A stretch of 64,000 nucleotides of DNA from Candidatus Krumholzibacteriia bacterium (GCA_035268685.1 DATFKK010000015.1:1-64000), one strand, 5' to 3'; positions 9,330-18,773 are shown, counted from the first letter of the stretch. The notes: a model not told the origin generated them from the sequence alone. Numbers and translations are program-made.

Positions 9330-10601
9330 TCATCGGATCCGGTCGCGCCGCAACGCGTGGCTGAGGCAGTGCGGACCGCCCCGCGCGCGGCTCAATTCGT
9401 GGCTGGGCAGGAGGATGCAGGTCGGCTCGGGCCGATCGAGATCGACCGGCACCCGGCCCGCGATCACGTCGTCGGCCTCGACCACGCGGTAGCCGCGCCC
9501 CGCCAGACACTCGGCCGTGGCCACGTTGCGCTCGTACAGCACGATCACGCCGGGCGCCAGTGCCAGCGCATTGGCCCCGTCGGTCCACTGCTCGCGCTGT
9601 TGCTCGAGGGGATCGTCCCCCCCGCAGGGAACTGCTTCGAGATCGACACCCCGGCCGCGCAGCGCCGTGAGCATGTCCGAGGCCGGGCGCGGTCGCGGGT
9701 CCTTCTCGTGCAGATCGAACTCGTAGACGCTCGCCGTGTCGTCGTGGCCGGGCAGGATCACCGGCGGGAAGGCCAGGCAGCTTCCTGCGTCGATCTGCGT
9801 CATGACCGTGTCGAGGTGCATGTAGGCGCGCTTCTGGGGCAGCGACGCGACGATCAACCACCGCGGCCCGTTCTCCATGCGCGTGAGGGCCCGCACCACG
9901 TGGCGCACGCCCGAGCGGTTCGTCCGCTCGGAGTAGCCGATCACCGCCACGTCCTCCGACAGCACCATGACGTCCCCACCCTCGATACGCGGTTGGTGCA
10001 TCCCGATGTACAGGGGACGGTCCGGGGAGGCCTCGAGCGGGTCGTGAAGCACGGGCGTGGCCGCGAGATCCGGATGGAAGCGAAACACCGTGCGCGCCAG
10101 CAGGACCTCGCGCGTGCGCGTGAGCGTGGCCATGGCCGAGAACAGCACGCTGTCGGCCACCACCACCTGCGGATCGCGCTGGAAGCACCAGTTCGGCACC
10201 GGCACGACCTCGAAGAGCTCTTCGCTCGACAGGACGTCGCTACCCTCGGTGAAGCGCACCCCGGCCACGAACATGTCCACGAGGTCCGACGGGCTCGACG
10301 CCTGCATGCGCTCGCCCACCGGCGACGACACGTCGTCGAGCATGGCGTTCAGCAGCCACGAGCGCGCGCCCTCGGCCGCGAGTGCCTCGACGAGCAGGTC
10401 GCGCATGTCGTGCACCCGGACGTCGACCGCGCCGAGCAGACGCCGGAAGCGTTCGTGCTCCTCGCGGGCCCGCTCTCCGAACAGGATGTCGTCGAAGAGC
10501 AGCTCCTCCATCATGTCGGGGACCATGCGGTCGACCTCGGGTCCCGGCGCGTGCACGAGCACCTCGCGCAGTCGGCCCACCTCGGAGCGCACGTCGAGCA
10601 T
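9330..10601 (-). CDS. arcA: Arginine deiminase
   Basis: A 423-residue guanidine-modifying enzyme that hydrolyses arginine to citrulline and ammonia. Signatures: N-terminal 'EVGRLREVLVHAPGPE', 'FQRDPQ', 'GGDVMVLSEDVAVIGYSERTN', 'MHLDTVMTQID' with the catalytic His, and the C-terminal nucleophile loop 'RGGPHCLSHAL' (Cys ~413). Length fits the family. No ornithine carbamoyltransferase or carbamate kinase is adjacent, so whether it feeds an ATP-yielding ADI pathway is open. Start ATG has a GGAGG-like site (CGGAGGAACCG). Confidence 0.92.
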   Translation of the reverse strand: MLDVRSEVGRLREVLVHAPGPEVDRMVPDMMEELLFDDILFGERAREEHERFRRLLGAVDVRVHDMRDLLVEALAAEGARSWLLNAMLDDVSSPVGERMQASSPSDLVDMFVAGVRFTEGSDVLSSEELFEVVPVPNWCFQRDPQVVVADSVLFSAMATLTRTREVLLARTVFRFHPDLAATPVLHDPLEASPDRPLYIGMHQPRIEGGDVMVLSEDVAVIGYSERTNRSGVRHVVRALTRMENGPRWLIVASLPQKRAYMHLDTVMTQIDAGSCLAFPPVILPGHDDTASVYEFDLHEKDPRPRPASDMLTALRGRGVDLEAVPCGGDDPLEQQREQWTDGANALALAPGVIVLYERNVATAECLAGRGYRVVEADDVIAGRVPVDLDRPEPTCILLPSHELSRARGGPHCLSHALRRDRIR

Positions 10602-10620
10602 TTCGGTTCCTCCGTGCGGC

Positions 10621-11433
10621 TCAGCGGTGCCGTCGGGGCCGCGGGGTGTGGGGACGGGGATCGAACACCAGTTCCACCGGGCAGTGGTCGCTGCCCGGTA
10701 CGTCGGCGTGGATCCGGGCGTCGACGATACGATCAGTCGAGGCGGAATCCACGAAGAAGTAATCGAGACGCCAGCCCACGTTCCGCGCCCGGGCCCCGCC
10801 GCGCATGGTCCACCAGGTGTAGGCGTCCTCGGTGTCGGGATTCAGGTGGCGGAAGGTGTCGACGTAGCCGGCCTCGACCATGCGGTCGATCCACTCCCGT
10901 TCCTCGGGCAGGAAGCCGGTGTTCTTCACGTTCGCCTTGGGGCGGGCCAGGTCGATCTCACGGTGCGAGGTGTTCAGGTCACCGCAGAAGACCACGCGTT
11001 TGCCCTGGGAACGAAACTCCTCGCAACGCTCCAGGAAGAGCTCGTAGAAGCGCAGCTTGTAGGGCACGCGGCTCAGATCGTCGCGACCGTTGGGGAAGTA
11101 CGCGCTGAGCAGGACCCAGTCTCCGTAGTCGGCGACGATGGTCCGGCCCTCGATGTCGAACTCCTCCTCGCCCAGGCCGAGTTCCACGGCGAGCGGCTCG
11201 GTGCGCGTGAGGAGGCCGGTCCCGCTGTAGCCCTTCCGAGCCCGCGAGGGGTTCCACACGGCGTGGTAGCCCAGGGGCGAGGCCACGGCAGGATCCATCT
11301 GTTCGGGTTCGGCGCGGATCTCCTGCAGGCACAGGACGTCGGGAGCGGTGGCGTCGAGCCAGGGCAGCAGCCCCTTCCTGTGCACCGATCGGATGCCGTT
11401 GACGTTCCAGCAGAAGAGTCGGAGTGCGGCCAT
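10621..11433 (-). CDS. xth: Exodeoxyribonuclease III
   Basis: A 270-residue AP endonuclease/3'-5' exonuclease of the ExoIII family for base-excision repair. Catalytic motifs: 'WNVNGIRS', 'LCLQEIRA' (metal Glu), 'GDLNTSHREIDL' (Asp/Asn) and 'GSDHCPVEL' (Asp-His pair). 'RRLDYFF'-type motif appears as 'GWRLDYFFVD'. Full length. It lies 19 bp upstream of the arginine deiminase in the same direction; a functional link is not obvious. The C-terminal few residues are Arg/His-rich. Confidence 0.95.
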   Translation of the reverse strand: MAALRLFCWNVNGIRSVHRKGLLPWLDATAPDVLCLQEIRAEPEQMDPAVASPLGYHAVWNPSRARKGYSGTGLLTRTEPLAVELGLGEEEFDIEGRTIVADYGDWVLLSAYFPNGRDDLSRVPYKLRFYELFLERCEEFRSQGKRVVFCGDLNTSHREIDLARPKANVKNTGFLPEEREWIDRMVEAGYVDTFRHLNPDTEDAYTWWTMRGGARARNVGWRLDYFFVDSASTDRIVDARIHADVPGSDHCPVELVFDPRPHTPRPRRHR

Positions 11434-11524
11434 GGACCTGAACCCACCGGGGCGAACGAAGAAGCCCGGCCGACGGGTGCCGACCGGGACTTCGTGATAC
11501 CAGCATCGCCCGGAGGCGGCAAGC

Positions 11525-12289
11525 TCAGCGCTCGAAGCGGAAGAGGTGCTGCTCGCCGTCGATCAGCACGAGCGCGGTCAGCGGGAATCGCGCACCGGCG
11601 GGCTCGAAGTAGGTCCAGAAGGCCTTGCCGTCGTCCGGGCGCACGCGCACGCGCGTCGGCGAGGGCATGACCTCGGTCCGGCTCGTCGCGGCGCCGGGTT
11701 CGACCGTCGCGTAGCGTCGCAGGTCTTCGCGGTCGCGTCGGGTATCCGACGCCTTTCGGCTCTCGAGCTTCGACCCGCTCCGCAGAGGGTACTCCCGGTA
11801 GGCGAGGCCGTCGGGGTCGATTCCGCGCGTCGTGTCGAAGAGTCCGTGGACCTGTGGCCCCGGTCCGTCGGACGCCCGCGCGCCCCGGCCCCGCAGACCG
11901 TAGGTGGCGCCGCCCTCGAAGTCGGGCTTCGGCGTCAGCCAGCGTCCCTCGGCGTCGACGAGGTGCAGGTCGCTACGGGTCAGGTCGATCTCGGTGTCGG
12001 ATCGGTTGAGCACGATCACGTCGAGTGCGAGAACGCCGTCGACCTCGAAAGTGGCGGCCGCCACGAGCACGTCGCGATCGCCGGCGACCAGGGCTTGCCG
12101 CATGACCGACTCGGGGCCGAGGAGGTCGAGATCGCCGAGTTCGGCGATCGGCACCGAGTACTCGGTTTCGATCCCGCGCAGGTAGTCGGCGTCGCCGAGG
12201 CCCGGATCCGTCTCCGGGGAAGGGGCGTTCGAGCAGCCGGCGACGAGGATCAGACCGAGGCCGGTGGTGAGGAGGGGTGCGCGTCCCAT
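11525..12289 (-). CDS. Lipoprotein of unknown function
   Basis: A 254-residue lipoprotein with signal 'PLLTTGLGLILVAGC' (lipobox Cys 19). The mature part has Ig-like beta strands ('VDGVLALDVIVLNRSDTEIDL', 'DLHLVDAEGRWLTP') followed by a disordered Gly/Arg stretch and a C-terminal beta motif. It looks like a DUF4352-type extracellular module but I cannot assign it. Start ATG follows GGGAGACAGC. Transcribed divergently from the gene at 12557. Confidence 0.7.
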   Translation of the reverse strand: MGRAPLLTTGLGLILVAGCSNAPSPETDPGLGDADYLRGIETEYSVPIAELGDLDLLGPESVMRQALVAGDRDVLVAAATFEVDGVLALDVIVLNRSDTEIDLTRSDLHLVDAEGRWLTPKPDFEGGATYGLRGRGARASDGPGPQVHGLFDTTRGIDPDGLAYREYPLRSGSKLESRKASDTRRDREDLRRYATVEPGAATSRTEVMPSPTRVRVRPDDGKAFWTYFEPAGARFPLTALVLIDGEQHLFRFER

Positions 12290-12556
12290 GCTGTCTCCCT
12301 GGTGGTGGAGCCGCGAGGTGACGGCCGCGGTCGAGGCGTCGGGCGCAGTGCGGCCGCGGCACCGTGGTGCAAGTTCCGAGCCCTGCAGAGCCGCACCCGC
12401 GGATCGGGCCGCAGCGTGTCCGGCCGTGGACCGCAATGCCCCCTCCTGTCCCGCTCGGCCCTCCGGAGAGCCTCCGCGCACCGCCTGTCGGGTCGCGGGG
12501 TGCACACCGCGGCTCGGGCGGAGGCCGATCGCGCCCAGTCGTCTACCTTGTCGTCC

Positions 12557-13120
12557 ATGACTGCGCCGAACTCCACTGGACCCTCGCCCCGACGACGGTC
12601 CCGCCGCTTCCGCCTGGTGACGCTGAGCGTGGCGGCGGGCGTTCTGCTCGGGGTGGCGATCGCCCTGACCTTCGACCTGTTCGGGCCGCGCGAGACCGGA
12701 CTCGCGTCGGTCGACGTCCTCATGCTCGATCGCAGCCCGGCCCAGGGTTCGAGCTACGTGATCGAGCTCGAGTCGCTGCGGGCGGGCTACCCCGTGATCC
12801 TGCACGTCGACCGCGACGGATTCCCGTCGATCCTGTTCCCGACCGGGCGGCTCGCCCAGATCGGGGCCGGGCACCGGGTCCGCCTACCCGACCCTCAGGG
12901 CAACGCCACCTGGTGGGCGGGCCCCGACGACGCCGGCACCCTGCTGACGGTCCTCGCGAAGAGCCCACCGGCCGACGTGGACCGCCTGGTCGAGCTGGTC
13001 GAACGGGCAGCGGCGAAGGCCGACGACTCCGAGGACGCGCTGCGCAACGTGGAACGCGTGGTGCGACGCCGCCTGGGGGAGCCCCTCGCGGTCGAACTGC
13101 TCCCGGGGCAGGGCGGCTGA
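12557..13120 (+). CDS. Membrane-anchored DUF4384-like protein
   Basis: A 187-residue protein with a basic N-terminus and one membrane anchor ('LVTLSVAAGVLLGVAIALTF', ~23-42). The exported part has 'YPVILHVDRDGFPSILFP' and 'GNATWWAGPDDAGTLLTVLA', the pattern of DUF4384 domains found next to kinases and CHAT/caspase-like proteins. No such partner is adjacent here. Start ATG 12557 has almost no leader if transcription begins at the TCTACC-like -10 just upstream. Ends 108 bp before malate dehydrogenase. Confidence 0.7.
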   Translation: MTAPNSTGPSPRRRSRRFRLVTLSVAAGVLLGVAIALTFDLFGPRETGLASVDVLMLDRSPAQGSSYVIELESLRAGYPVILHVDRDGFPSILFPTGRLAQIGAGHRVRLPDPQGNATWWAGPDDAGTLLTVLAKSPPADVDRLVELVERAAAKADDSEDALRNVERVVRRRLGEPLAVELLPGQGG

Positions 13121-13228
13121 TCCGGGGCAGAGCAGCCGAAGTGGCCTCCTGCGGAGGCAGGGTCGCGGTACTAGTTTGGCGGGTCGTCACGCACGCGTTC
13201 TCGACTCGACCCCAGCGGAGGAGCACTC

Positions 13229-14224
13229 ATGGCCGATGCCAAGGCCGTCAAGCGGATCGCCGTCACCGGTGCCGCCGGCCAGATCGGATACGCCCTGCTG
13301 CCGCGCATCGCGGCCGGCGAGATCTTCGGACCCGACCAGCCCGTCCAGATCCAGTGCCTGGAGATCCCCCCGGCCATGGACGCCGTGCGCGGCGTGGGCA
13401 TGGAGATGCTCGATGCCGCGTTCCCCCTCCTGGCCGGGTTCACCGCCAGTGATGACCCGCGCGAGGCCTTCGAGGGCGTCGACCTGGCCCTGCTCGTCGG
13501 CAGCAAGCCGCGCAGCAAGGGAATGGAACGCAAGGACCTGATCCGCGAGAACGGCCCGATCTTCACCGGCCAGGGCAACGCCCTGAGCGACGTGGCGAAC
13601 CCGGACTGCCGGGTGGTCGTGGTGGGCAACCCCTGCAACACCAACTGCCTGATCGCCCAGCACAACGCCCCGAAGCTGGAGAAGCAGAACTTCAGCGCCA
13701 TGACCCAGCTCGACCACAACCGCGCGGTGGCGCAGCTGGCCGACAAGGCCGGCCGTCACAACACCGACGTGGCCGGCGTGATCATCTGGGGCAACCACTC
13801 GAACAAGCAATATCCCGACTACCACCACGCCACGATCGGCGGGAAGCCGGCGCTCGACGTGATCGGCGACGAGGCCTGGCTCCAGGGCGAGTTCATCAAG
13901 ACCGTGCAGGAACGCGGCAAGGCGATCATCGAGGCCCGCGGTGCGAGCAGCGCCATGTCGGCGGCCAGCTCGGCGATCGACCACGCGCACGCGCTGTTCC
14001 GCGGCACCCCCGACGGCCGCTGGACCAGCATGGCCGTGACCAGCGACGGCAGCTACGGCGTGCCCGAGGGCCTGATCTGCAGCTTCCCCGTGCGCTGCCC
14101 GGGCGACGGCACCTACGAGATCGTCCAGGGCCTGGAGATCGACGACTTCGGGCGCGCGGCCTTCGGCAAGAGCATCGACGAGCTGCAGCAGGAGCGCGAG
14201 ACGGTCTCCGACCTGCTCGGTTGA
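13229..14224 (+). CDS. mdh: Malate dehydrogenase
   Basis: A 331-residue NAD-dependent malate dehydrogenase (type 2/cytosolic-like group) converting malate to oxaloacetate in the TCA cycle. NAD-binding '[13 protein letters not shown]' is at ~12-24, '[17 protein letters not shown]' carries the substrate arginine, '[10 protein letters not shown]' follows, and the catalytic His is in '[12 protein letters not shown]'. Start ATG has a strong GGAGGAGC site. A stem-loop lies 27 bp after the stop. It appears to be a single-gene unit. Confidence 0.96.
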   Translation: MADAKAVKRIAVTGAAGQIGYALLPRIAAGEIFGPDQPVQIQCLEIPPAMDAVRGVGMEMLDAAFPLLAGFTASDDPREAFEGVDLALLVGSKPRSKGMERKDLIRENGPIFTGQGNALSDVANPDCRVVVVGNPCNTNCLIAQHNAPKLEKQNFSAMTQLDHNRAVAQLADKAGRHNTDVAGVIIWGNHSNKQYPDYHHATIGGKPALDVIGDEAWLQGEFIKTVQERGKAIIEARGASSAMSAASSAIDHAHALFRGTPDGRWTSMAVTSDGSYGVPEGLICSFPVRCPGDGTYEIVQGLEIDDFGRAAFGKSIDELQQERETVSDLLG

Positions 14225-14250
14225 ACCCTGCCACCTTGGGGTCCGTGGCG

Positions 14251-14276
14251 ACGGCGTCCCCATCCGGGGGCGCCGT
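14251..14276 (+). terminator. Stem-loop after mdh
   Basis: An 11-bp stem (ACGGCGTCCCC / GGGGGCGCCGT, one G-T pair) with an ATCC loop lies just after the mdh stop. No T-run follows, so it is either a weak terminator or an mRNA 3'-end stabiliser. Confidence 0.5.
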
Positions 14277-14301
14277 TCGTCGTCCCGGAAGCGGTGCGAG
14301 G

Positions 14302-14330
14302 TTGGGACGACGGCGATCCGCGGGTATGCT
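14302..14330 (+). promoter_or_regulatory. Candidate promoter for 14370-17738 operon
   Basis: TTGGGA (14302-14307) and TATGCT (14325-14330) are spaced by 17 bp, with the coding start 40 bp downstream. This is a good sigma-70-type arrangement for the three-gene unit that follows. Confidence 0.5.
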
Positions 14331-14369
14331 CGGACCACGGTCCCTCCCTCGCTCAGGAGCGTTCCCGTC

Positions 14370-15236
14370 GTGAAGAAATTCTTCGTCGGTTGCGGTGTCG
14401 TCGTGGTCGTCTTCCTCGTCCTGGCCATCGTGGGGATCTACGTGTTCAGTCAGTGGGCGCAGGACATGCTTCCCGAGATCGAAGACTTCGCCCGCAACCG
14501 GGCCGAGCTGGTCGAACGCTACGGTGCCCTGCCCGAATACGTTCCTCCTCTCGACGGTGCGTACGATCCGGGCCTCGTGGCCCGGTTCGTCGACGTGCGC
14601 GAATCTCTGCAGCCCCGGCAGGATGCTCTGGCCGCGGACTTCGACGAAATCCTGGGGCGCGCGCCGGAGGATCGACCCAGCGGCATCGGTGGGTTCATCG
14701 ACGAGATGCGTTCGGCCATGGGAATGGTCGCGCGAACCGCCCGCTACACGGCCTTCAGCGACTCGGTCCTGATGGCCCACGAGATGGGCCGCGGCGAGTA
14801 CGGTCACATCCAGCTCGCGTTCCTGTACGGATGGTCGAACCTCGCCGACGAGCGCGCCGCGTGGTCGGCGGCGCTCGAGACCGGGCGGGCGGACGACGAG
14901 GCGGTCGAGGCAGCCGCGGAACTCTTCGACGCCCACGCGCGCCGTTCCCGCGAAGTGCTGCGCGAACACCTCGCGAACCTGCGGCGGGAGATCGACACAA
15001 GTGCCGCCGGGGATTCCGCACTCGCCTTCCTCGCAGCAGTCGAGGGCGGCTCGTCGGAGCTCCCCTTCACCGACCCCGTGCCGGCGACCCTCGAGGCCGC
15101 GTTCGAGGCCCACGAGGTCCGGCTGCGAGTGACGACGCCCAACACCCTGGGCCAGTGGCTCGCCGAGGCACCGGCCCTGCTCGAGGAGGAGGATTTCGAT
15201 GAGTCCCGGAGTCGTGAGGTCACCGTCGAGTTCTAG
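14370..15236 (+). CDS. Membrane-anchored protein of unknown function
   Basis: A 288-residue protein with one N-terminal membrane segment ('VVVVVFLVLAIVGIYVF', ~9-26) and a largely alpha-helical, acidic exported part. No domain recognised. Its last 38 bp overlap the start of the HtrA protease gene, so it is co-transcribed and probably translationally coupled. A partner or substrate-presenting role for the protease is possible but is inference from position only. Confidence 0.75.
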   Translation: MKKFFVGCGVVVVVFLVLAIVGIYVFSQWAQDMLPEIEDFARNRAELVERYGALPEYVPPLDGAYDPGLVARFVDVRESLQPRQDALAADFDEILGRAPEDRPSGIGGFIDEMRSAMGMVARTARYTAFSDSVLMAHEMGRGEYGHIQLAFLYGWSNLADERAAWSAALETGRADDEAVEAAAELFDAHARRSREVLREHLANLRREIDTSAAGDSALAFLAAVEGGSSELPFTDPVPATLEAAFEAHEVRLRVTTPNTLGQWLAEAPALLEEEDFDESRSREVTVEF

Positions 15237-16644
15237 CGCAGGCCTGCGGCTCGTCACACTGGTCGTGGCGGGCCTGCTACTTTCGGTCCCGGCCGGCGCA
15301 CGAGAGACTGCCGCTGCAGAAACGACGGCGTGGGCCCGCGCTCTTCCCGACCTGGTCGAGCGCGTGGAACCGGCTGTCGTGCAGGTGTTGAGCACACGTT
15401 TCGGCCGTCCGGCGTCGGGTCCCACGCAGCCGCCGGGACAGCAGCTCTCCACGGGCGCGGGCGTGATCGTGGATCCTCGCGGCTACGTCCTCACCAACCA
15501 CCACGTGGTCGACGGGGCCCGCCGGGTCAGGGTCGTGCTGTCGCAGCCGCGGGAAACCGGTCAGCAGACACGGTCGGTCCTCGAGCCGCGTGGCGAGATC
15601 CTGGGCGCCCAGATCGTGGGCACCGATCTCGAAACGGACCTCGCGGTCCTGAAGATCGACGCCGAGAACCTGAACGCGCTGCCCTTCGGCGACAGCGAGG
15701 CCGTCCGACAGGGCCAGTTGGTGTTCGCGCTGGGCAGTCCGCGCGGCCTGGACGGGTCGGTGTCGCTCGGTGTGGTCAGCGCGACCGCCCGGCAGTTCCA
15801 GGACGGCAGTCCCATGATCTACATCCAGTCCGACGTGGCCGTGAATCCGGGCAACAGTGGCGGTCCGCTCGTCGACACCCACGGCCGACTGGTCGGGATC
15901 AACTCCTTCATCGTGAGCGGGTCGGGTGGGAGCGAGGGCCTCAGTTTCGCGGTTCCGAGCAACATCGCGCGGACCGTGTTCGAACAGATCCGCAACACCG
16001 GGCGCGTACAACGCGGAATCGTCGGCGTGAATCCCCAGACCATCACCCCGCTCATGGCGGAGGGTCTGGGCCTGGGACGAAGCTGGGGCGTGGTCCTGGG
16101 TGACGTGTTCCCCGGCGGCCCGGCTGCGATGGCGGGCCTCCGGACCGGCGACGTCGTTCTGAGTCTCGACGGCAAGCCGATGGAGAACGGACGACAGCTG
16201 CGGGTGAACCTCTACGGCAAACCGATCGGGGACTCCGTGCGCCTCGAGGTGCTGCGCGGTTCGCGCCGGCTGGCTTTCGACGTCTCCGTCGCCGAACGTC
16301 CCGACGATCCGCAGCGCTTCGGTGATCTGGTCGACCCGGAGGACGCGACGGTCGAGCGATTGGGGATCATGGGCCTGGATCTCGATCGCGAGCTGGCGTC
16401 GATGTTCGGCGCCGGTCTACGCAGTCGGAGCGGCGTGGTCGTCGCCGCCGTGTTGTTCAGCCTGTCCCCGCTCGAGGGCGGACTGGCACCCGGCGACATC
16501 GTCCGTGGCCTGAACGGTGTCACGATCGGCGGCGTGGACGATCTGCGCCGCGCCGTCGACGATCTCACGATCGGTGAACCGGCGGTGCTGCACGTCGAGC
16601 GCATGGGTCAACTGCTGTACGTCACGCTGCAGATCGACTCGTGA
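15199..16644 (+). CDS. HtrA/DegP-type periplasmic serine protease
   Basis: A 481-residue secreted trypsin-like protease with two PDZ domains. Signal peptide ~15-35; protease domain ~50-255 with catalytic triad His102 ('LTNHHVVDG'), Asp147 ('TDLETDLAVL') and Ser220 ('NPGNSGGPL'); PDZ1 ~270-360; PDZ2 ~370-480. It degrades or refolds damaged envelope proteins. PDZ1 has 'VFPGGPAAMAGLRTGDVVLSL'. Full length. Start ATG lies inside the upstream gene with a GAGGAGGA site. The mannosyltransferase gene follows with a GTGA overlap. Confidence 0.93.
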   Translation: MSPGVVRSPSSSSAGLRLVTLVVAGLLLSVPAGARETAAAETTAWARALPDLVERVEPAVVQVLSTRFGRPASGPTQPPGQQLSTGAGVIVDPRGYVLTNHHVVDGARRVRVVLSQPRETGQQTRSVLEPRGEILGAQIVGTDLETDLAVLKIDAENLNALPFGDSEAVRQGQLVFALGSPRGLDGSVSLGVVSATARQFQDGSPMIYIQSDVAVNPGNSGGPLVDTHGRLVGINSFIVSGSGGSEGLSFAVPSNIARTVFEQIRNTGRVQRGIVGVNPQTITPLMAEGLGLGRSWGVVLGDVFPGGPAAMAGLRTGDVVLSLDGKPMENGRQLRVNLYGKPIGDSVRLEVLRGSRRLAFDVSVAERPDDPQRFGDLVDPEDATVERLGIMGLDLDRELASMFGAGLRSRSGVVVAAVLFSLSPLEGGLAPGDIVRGLNGVTIGGVDDLRRAVDDLTIGEPAVLHVERMGQLLYVTLQIDS

Positions 16645-17738
16645 GCTGGCTGCTGCTCGAGCCCTACCACGACGGCAGTCATCGCCAGCTCGTCGACGGC
16701 CTTCGCGAGCACGTGGTGCCGGATGCCGATCTCTGGACGCTCCCGGCCCGCAAATGGAAGTGGCGGATGCGGGGCGCCGCCCTCGAGTTCTCGCGTCGCG
16801 TCCACGAGAGCGGTACGCGACCCCACGCGATCTTCGCGTCGAGCATGCTCAACGCCGCGGAGTTCCGCGCCCTGCTCCCGGCCACGCGGCGAACGGTCCC
16901 GCTCCTCCTGTACTTCCACGAGAACCAGCTCACCTACCCGGTCCAGCACTTCGATCCACGGGACCACCACTTCGCCTGGACGAACGTGCATTCCGCCCTG
17001 GCCGCCGACCGCGTGCTGTGGAACAGCGCCTACAATCGCGATGCCTTCCTCGGTGCGCTCGAACGCCTGATCCACAAGATGCCCGACGCCCGGCCGGACT
17101 GGGCGGTGGAAGCGATCGCCGCGCGCTCACGGGTCCTGCCCGTGCCGATCGACGACGCGCAGATCCTGGGCGACGTGGCCGACGTCGAACCCCGCCACGG
17201 TGTGTGTCACGTGGTGTGGAACCACCGTTGGGAGCACGACAAGGGCCCCGAACGGCTCCACACGGCGGTGGAGGCCCTGTGCGCTTCGGGACTGGACTTC
17301 GAGATGTCGGTCGTGGGGCAGTGCTTCCGGACATCGCCCTCCGTCTTCGGCGAGATCGGCGAGCGTCTCGGGGACCGACGCCGCGCGTGGGGATTCCTGG
17401 AGTCCCGGCGGGACTATCACCGGCTTCTCGCCACGGCCGATGTCGTGCTGTCGACCGCGGACCACGAGTTCCAGGGGCTCGCCGTGCTCGAAGGCGCGGC
17501 GGCCGGCGCCGTGCCTCTGGTTCCCGACGCCCTCGCGTACCCCGAGATCTGGCCCGGAGCCTGGCGCTACCGCGACGACGAGGACATGGTCACGAAGCTG
17601 CTCGACCGTGTCGGGCAGCCTGGGCGATGGCGCTCCGTGGACGCGCGCCCCACCGCGATCGGATACGGCTGGTCACGACTCGCCCACGTCTGGAACGAAG
17701 AACTGTCGGCGCTCGGCCACGGCGAGGACGTCCACTAG
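16641..17738 (+). CDS. tRNA-queuosine alpha-mannosyltransferase-like glycosyltransferase
   Basis: A 365-residue GT-B enzyme of the DUF3524/GTDC1 family, whose members add mannose to queuosine at position 34 of tRNA-Asp. Signatures: N-terminal 'LLLEPYHDGSHRQLVDGL', 'RKWKWRMRGAALEFSR', 'LLYFHENQLTYPVQ' and the C-terminal acceptor/donor part 'EFQGLAVLEGAAAGAVPLVPD'. Start is GTG overlapping the htrA stop. Bacterial members are less well characterised than the animal enzyme, so activity on tRNA is inferred from family. Confidence 0.85.
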   Translation: MSWLLLEPYHDGSHRQLVDGLREHVVPDADLWTLPARKWKWRMRGAALEFSRRVHESGTRPHAIFASSMLNAAEFRALLPATRRTVPLLLYFHENQLTYPVQHFDPRDHHFAWTNVHSALAADRVLWNSAYNRDAFLGALERLIHKMPDARPDWAVEAIAARSRVLPVPIDDAQILGDVADVEPRHGVCHVVWNHRWEHDKGPERLHTAVEALCASGLDFEMSVVGQCFRTSPSVFGEIGERLGDRRRAWGFLESRRDYHRLLATADVVLSTADHEFQGLAVLEGAAAGAVPLVPDALAYPEIWPGAWRYRDDEDMVTKLLDRVGQPGRWRSVDARPTAIGYGWSRLAHVWNEELSALGHGEDVH

Positions 17739-17916
17739 ACCCGAAAGCGTCCGCCATCTGCCCCGTCGCGCCGCCCGAAGCGAACAAAATACGAACACAT
17801 CAGCACAGCCGAGCCCGGATCGCCGGAGAAATCCGCCCTGGGGGGGTACGCAACGGACTTCGTTTTGATGTAGACTTGTCGGCAGTCAGTCGTGCCTGAC
17901 ACAACACGAGCCAGGG

Positions 17917-17969
17917 GCAGCCCCATACCCGTTCCTCGCGGTGACGGGGCCCGCGCCTACTTTTTTTTT
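17917..17969 (+). promoter_or_regulatory. Leader with short hairpins followed by T9 tract
   Basis: In the leader of the 17988 gene, short GC stems (CCCGT/ACGGG or the alternative CGCGG/CCGCG) are followed by nine consecutive T (17961-17969), 18 bp before the ATG. A stem followed by a T-run is the form of an intrinsic terminator, so this may be an attenuator. The T9 tract is the only such homopolymer noticed in this GC-rich window. Confidence 0.4.
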
Positions 17970-17987
17970 CGCATCCTTGGAGGACTC

Positions 17988-18746
17988 ATGCGCTCCTGGA
18001 GACTGTCCCTCTTCTTCACCCTTGCCCTCGTCCTGATGCTGGCCCCGGCTGCCCATGCGCAGTTCACGGTCAGCTTCGGCAGCAGCTGGGACGGCGTCCC
18101 GCTGCAGGACATCCTCGACGCCGAGTTCGGTCCCGGCACGGTCGACATGATGACCGGCTACGAGGGTTATCTGGCCGGCGACGCCGACCCTTCGTACTGG
18201 GAGGACCTCGGCGCGCAGTCGATCATCATCCGTGAGATCGCCGGCTACGCTGACAACAACATTCTGGGCTGGTACGAGGAGACCCTCGTCGGTGCACCCA
18301 CGATCGATGGCGTGGGAGACGGCGTCATCTTCGCGGGCCCCATGTCCGAGGGCATGGAAGTGACCGTCGACTTCACCGAGGTGACCCGCTTCGGCTTCTA
18401 CCTGAACCCGAACGGCACCGGCGACGGTATCAACGCGCCCGAGCCCGAGCTGTTCTACACCAACCGCAGCTACAACGACCTGGGTGCCGACGGCAGCGGT
18501 GCCGTCAACCCGCCCTTCGACGGGGATGCCCAGTTCCTGGTCTACAACGTGAGCCACCTGCGCGGTACCCCCGCCTACGTGGTCGCGGTCGAGGACCTCG
18601 ACTCGGGTGCAGAGCTGTTCCCGAGCTACACCGCCGGTGGCACCGACAACGACTACAACGATCTCGTCTTCGAGATCCGGGCCGAGTCGCCGGTCGACAC
18701 CGAGAGCAGCAGCTTCGGCGCCGTGAAGTCGCTGTTCGACCGTTAG
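17988..18746 (+). CDS. Secreted DUF4114-like protein
   Basis: A 252-residue secreted protein with a clean Sec signal peptide ('LSLFFTLALVLMLAPAAHA', cleavage ~23). The C-terminal half has the beta-sandwich pattern of DUF4114 domains, including 'YTNRSYNDLGADGSG', 'QFLVYNVSH' and 'GGTDNDYNDLVFEI', the usual acidic Asp/Asn metal-binding end motif. Likely a calcium-binding extracellular or surface protein. Start ATG has a strong TTGGAGGA site. Single-gene unit with its own leader and a terminator. Confidence 0.8.
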   Translation: MRSWRLSLFFTLALVLMLAPAAHAQFTVSFGSSWDGVPLQDILDAEFGPGTVDMMTGYEGYLAGDADPSYWEDLGAQSIIIREIAGYADNNILGWYEETLVGAPTIDGVGDGVIFAGPMSEGMEVTVDFTEVTRFGFYLNPNGTGDGINAPEPELFYTNRSYNDLGADGSGAVNPPFDGDAQFLVYNVSHLRGTPAYVVAVEDLDSGAELFPSYTAGGTDNDYNDLVFEIRAESPVDTESSSFGAVKSLFDR

Positions 18747-18773
18747 GCCGGAACTGCCGAAGAGCATGAGTCG

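Noticed and set aside
9118-10188. Alternative minus frame over the arginine deiminase
   Set aside because: Arg/Gly-rich without motifs; the adjacent frame has the full deiminase.
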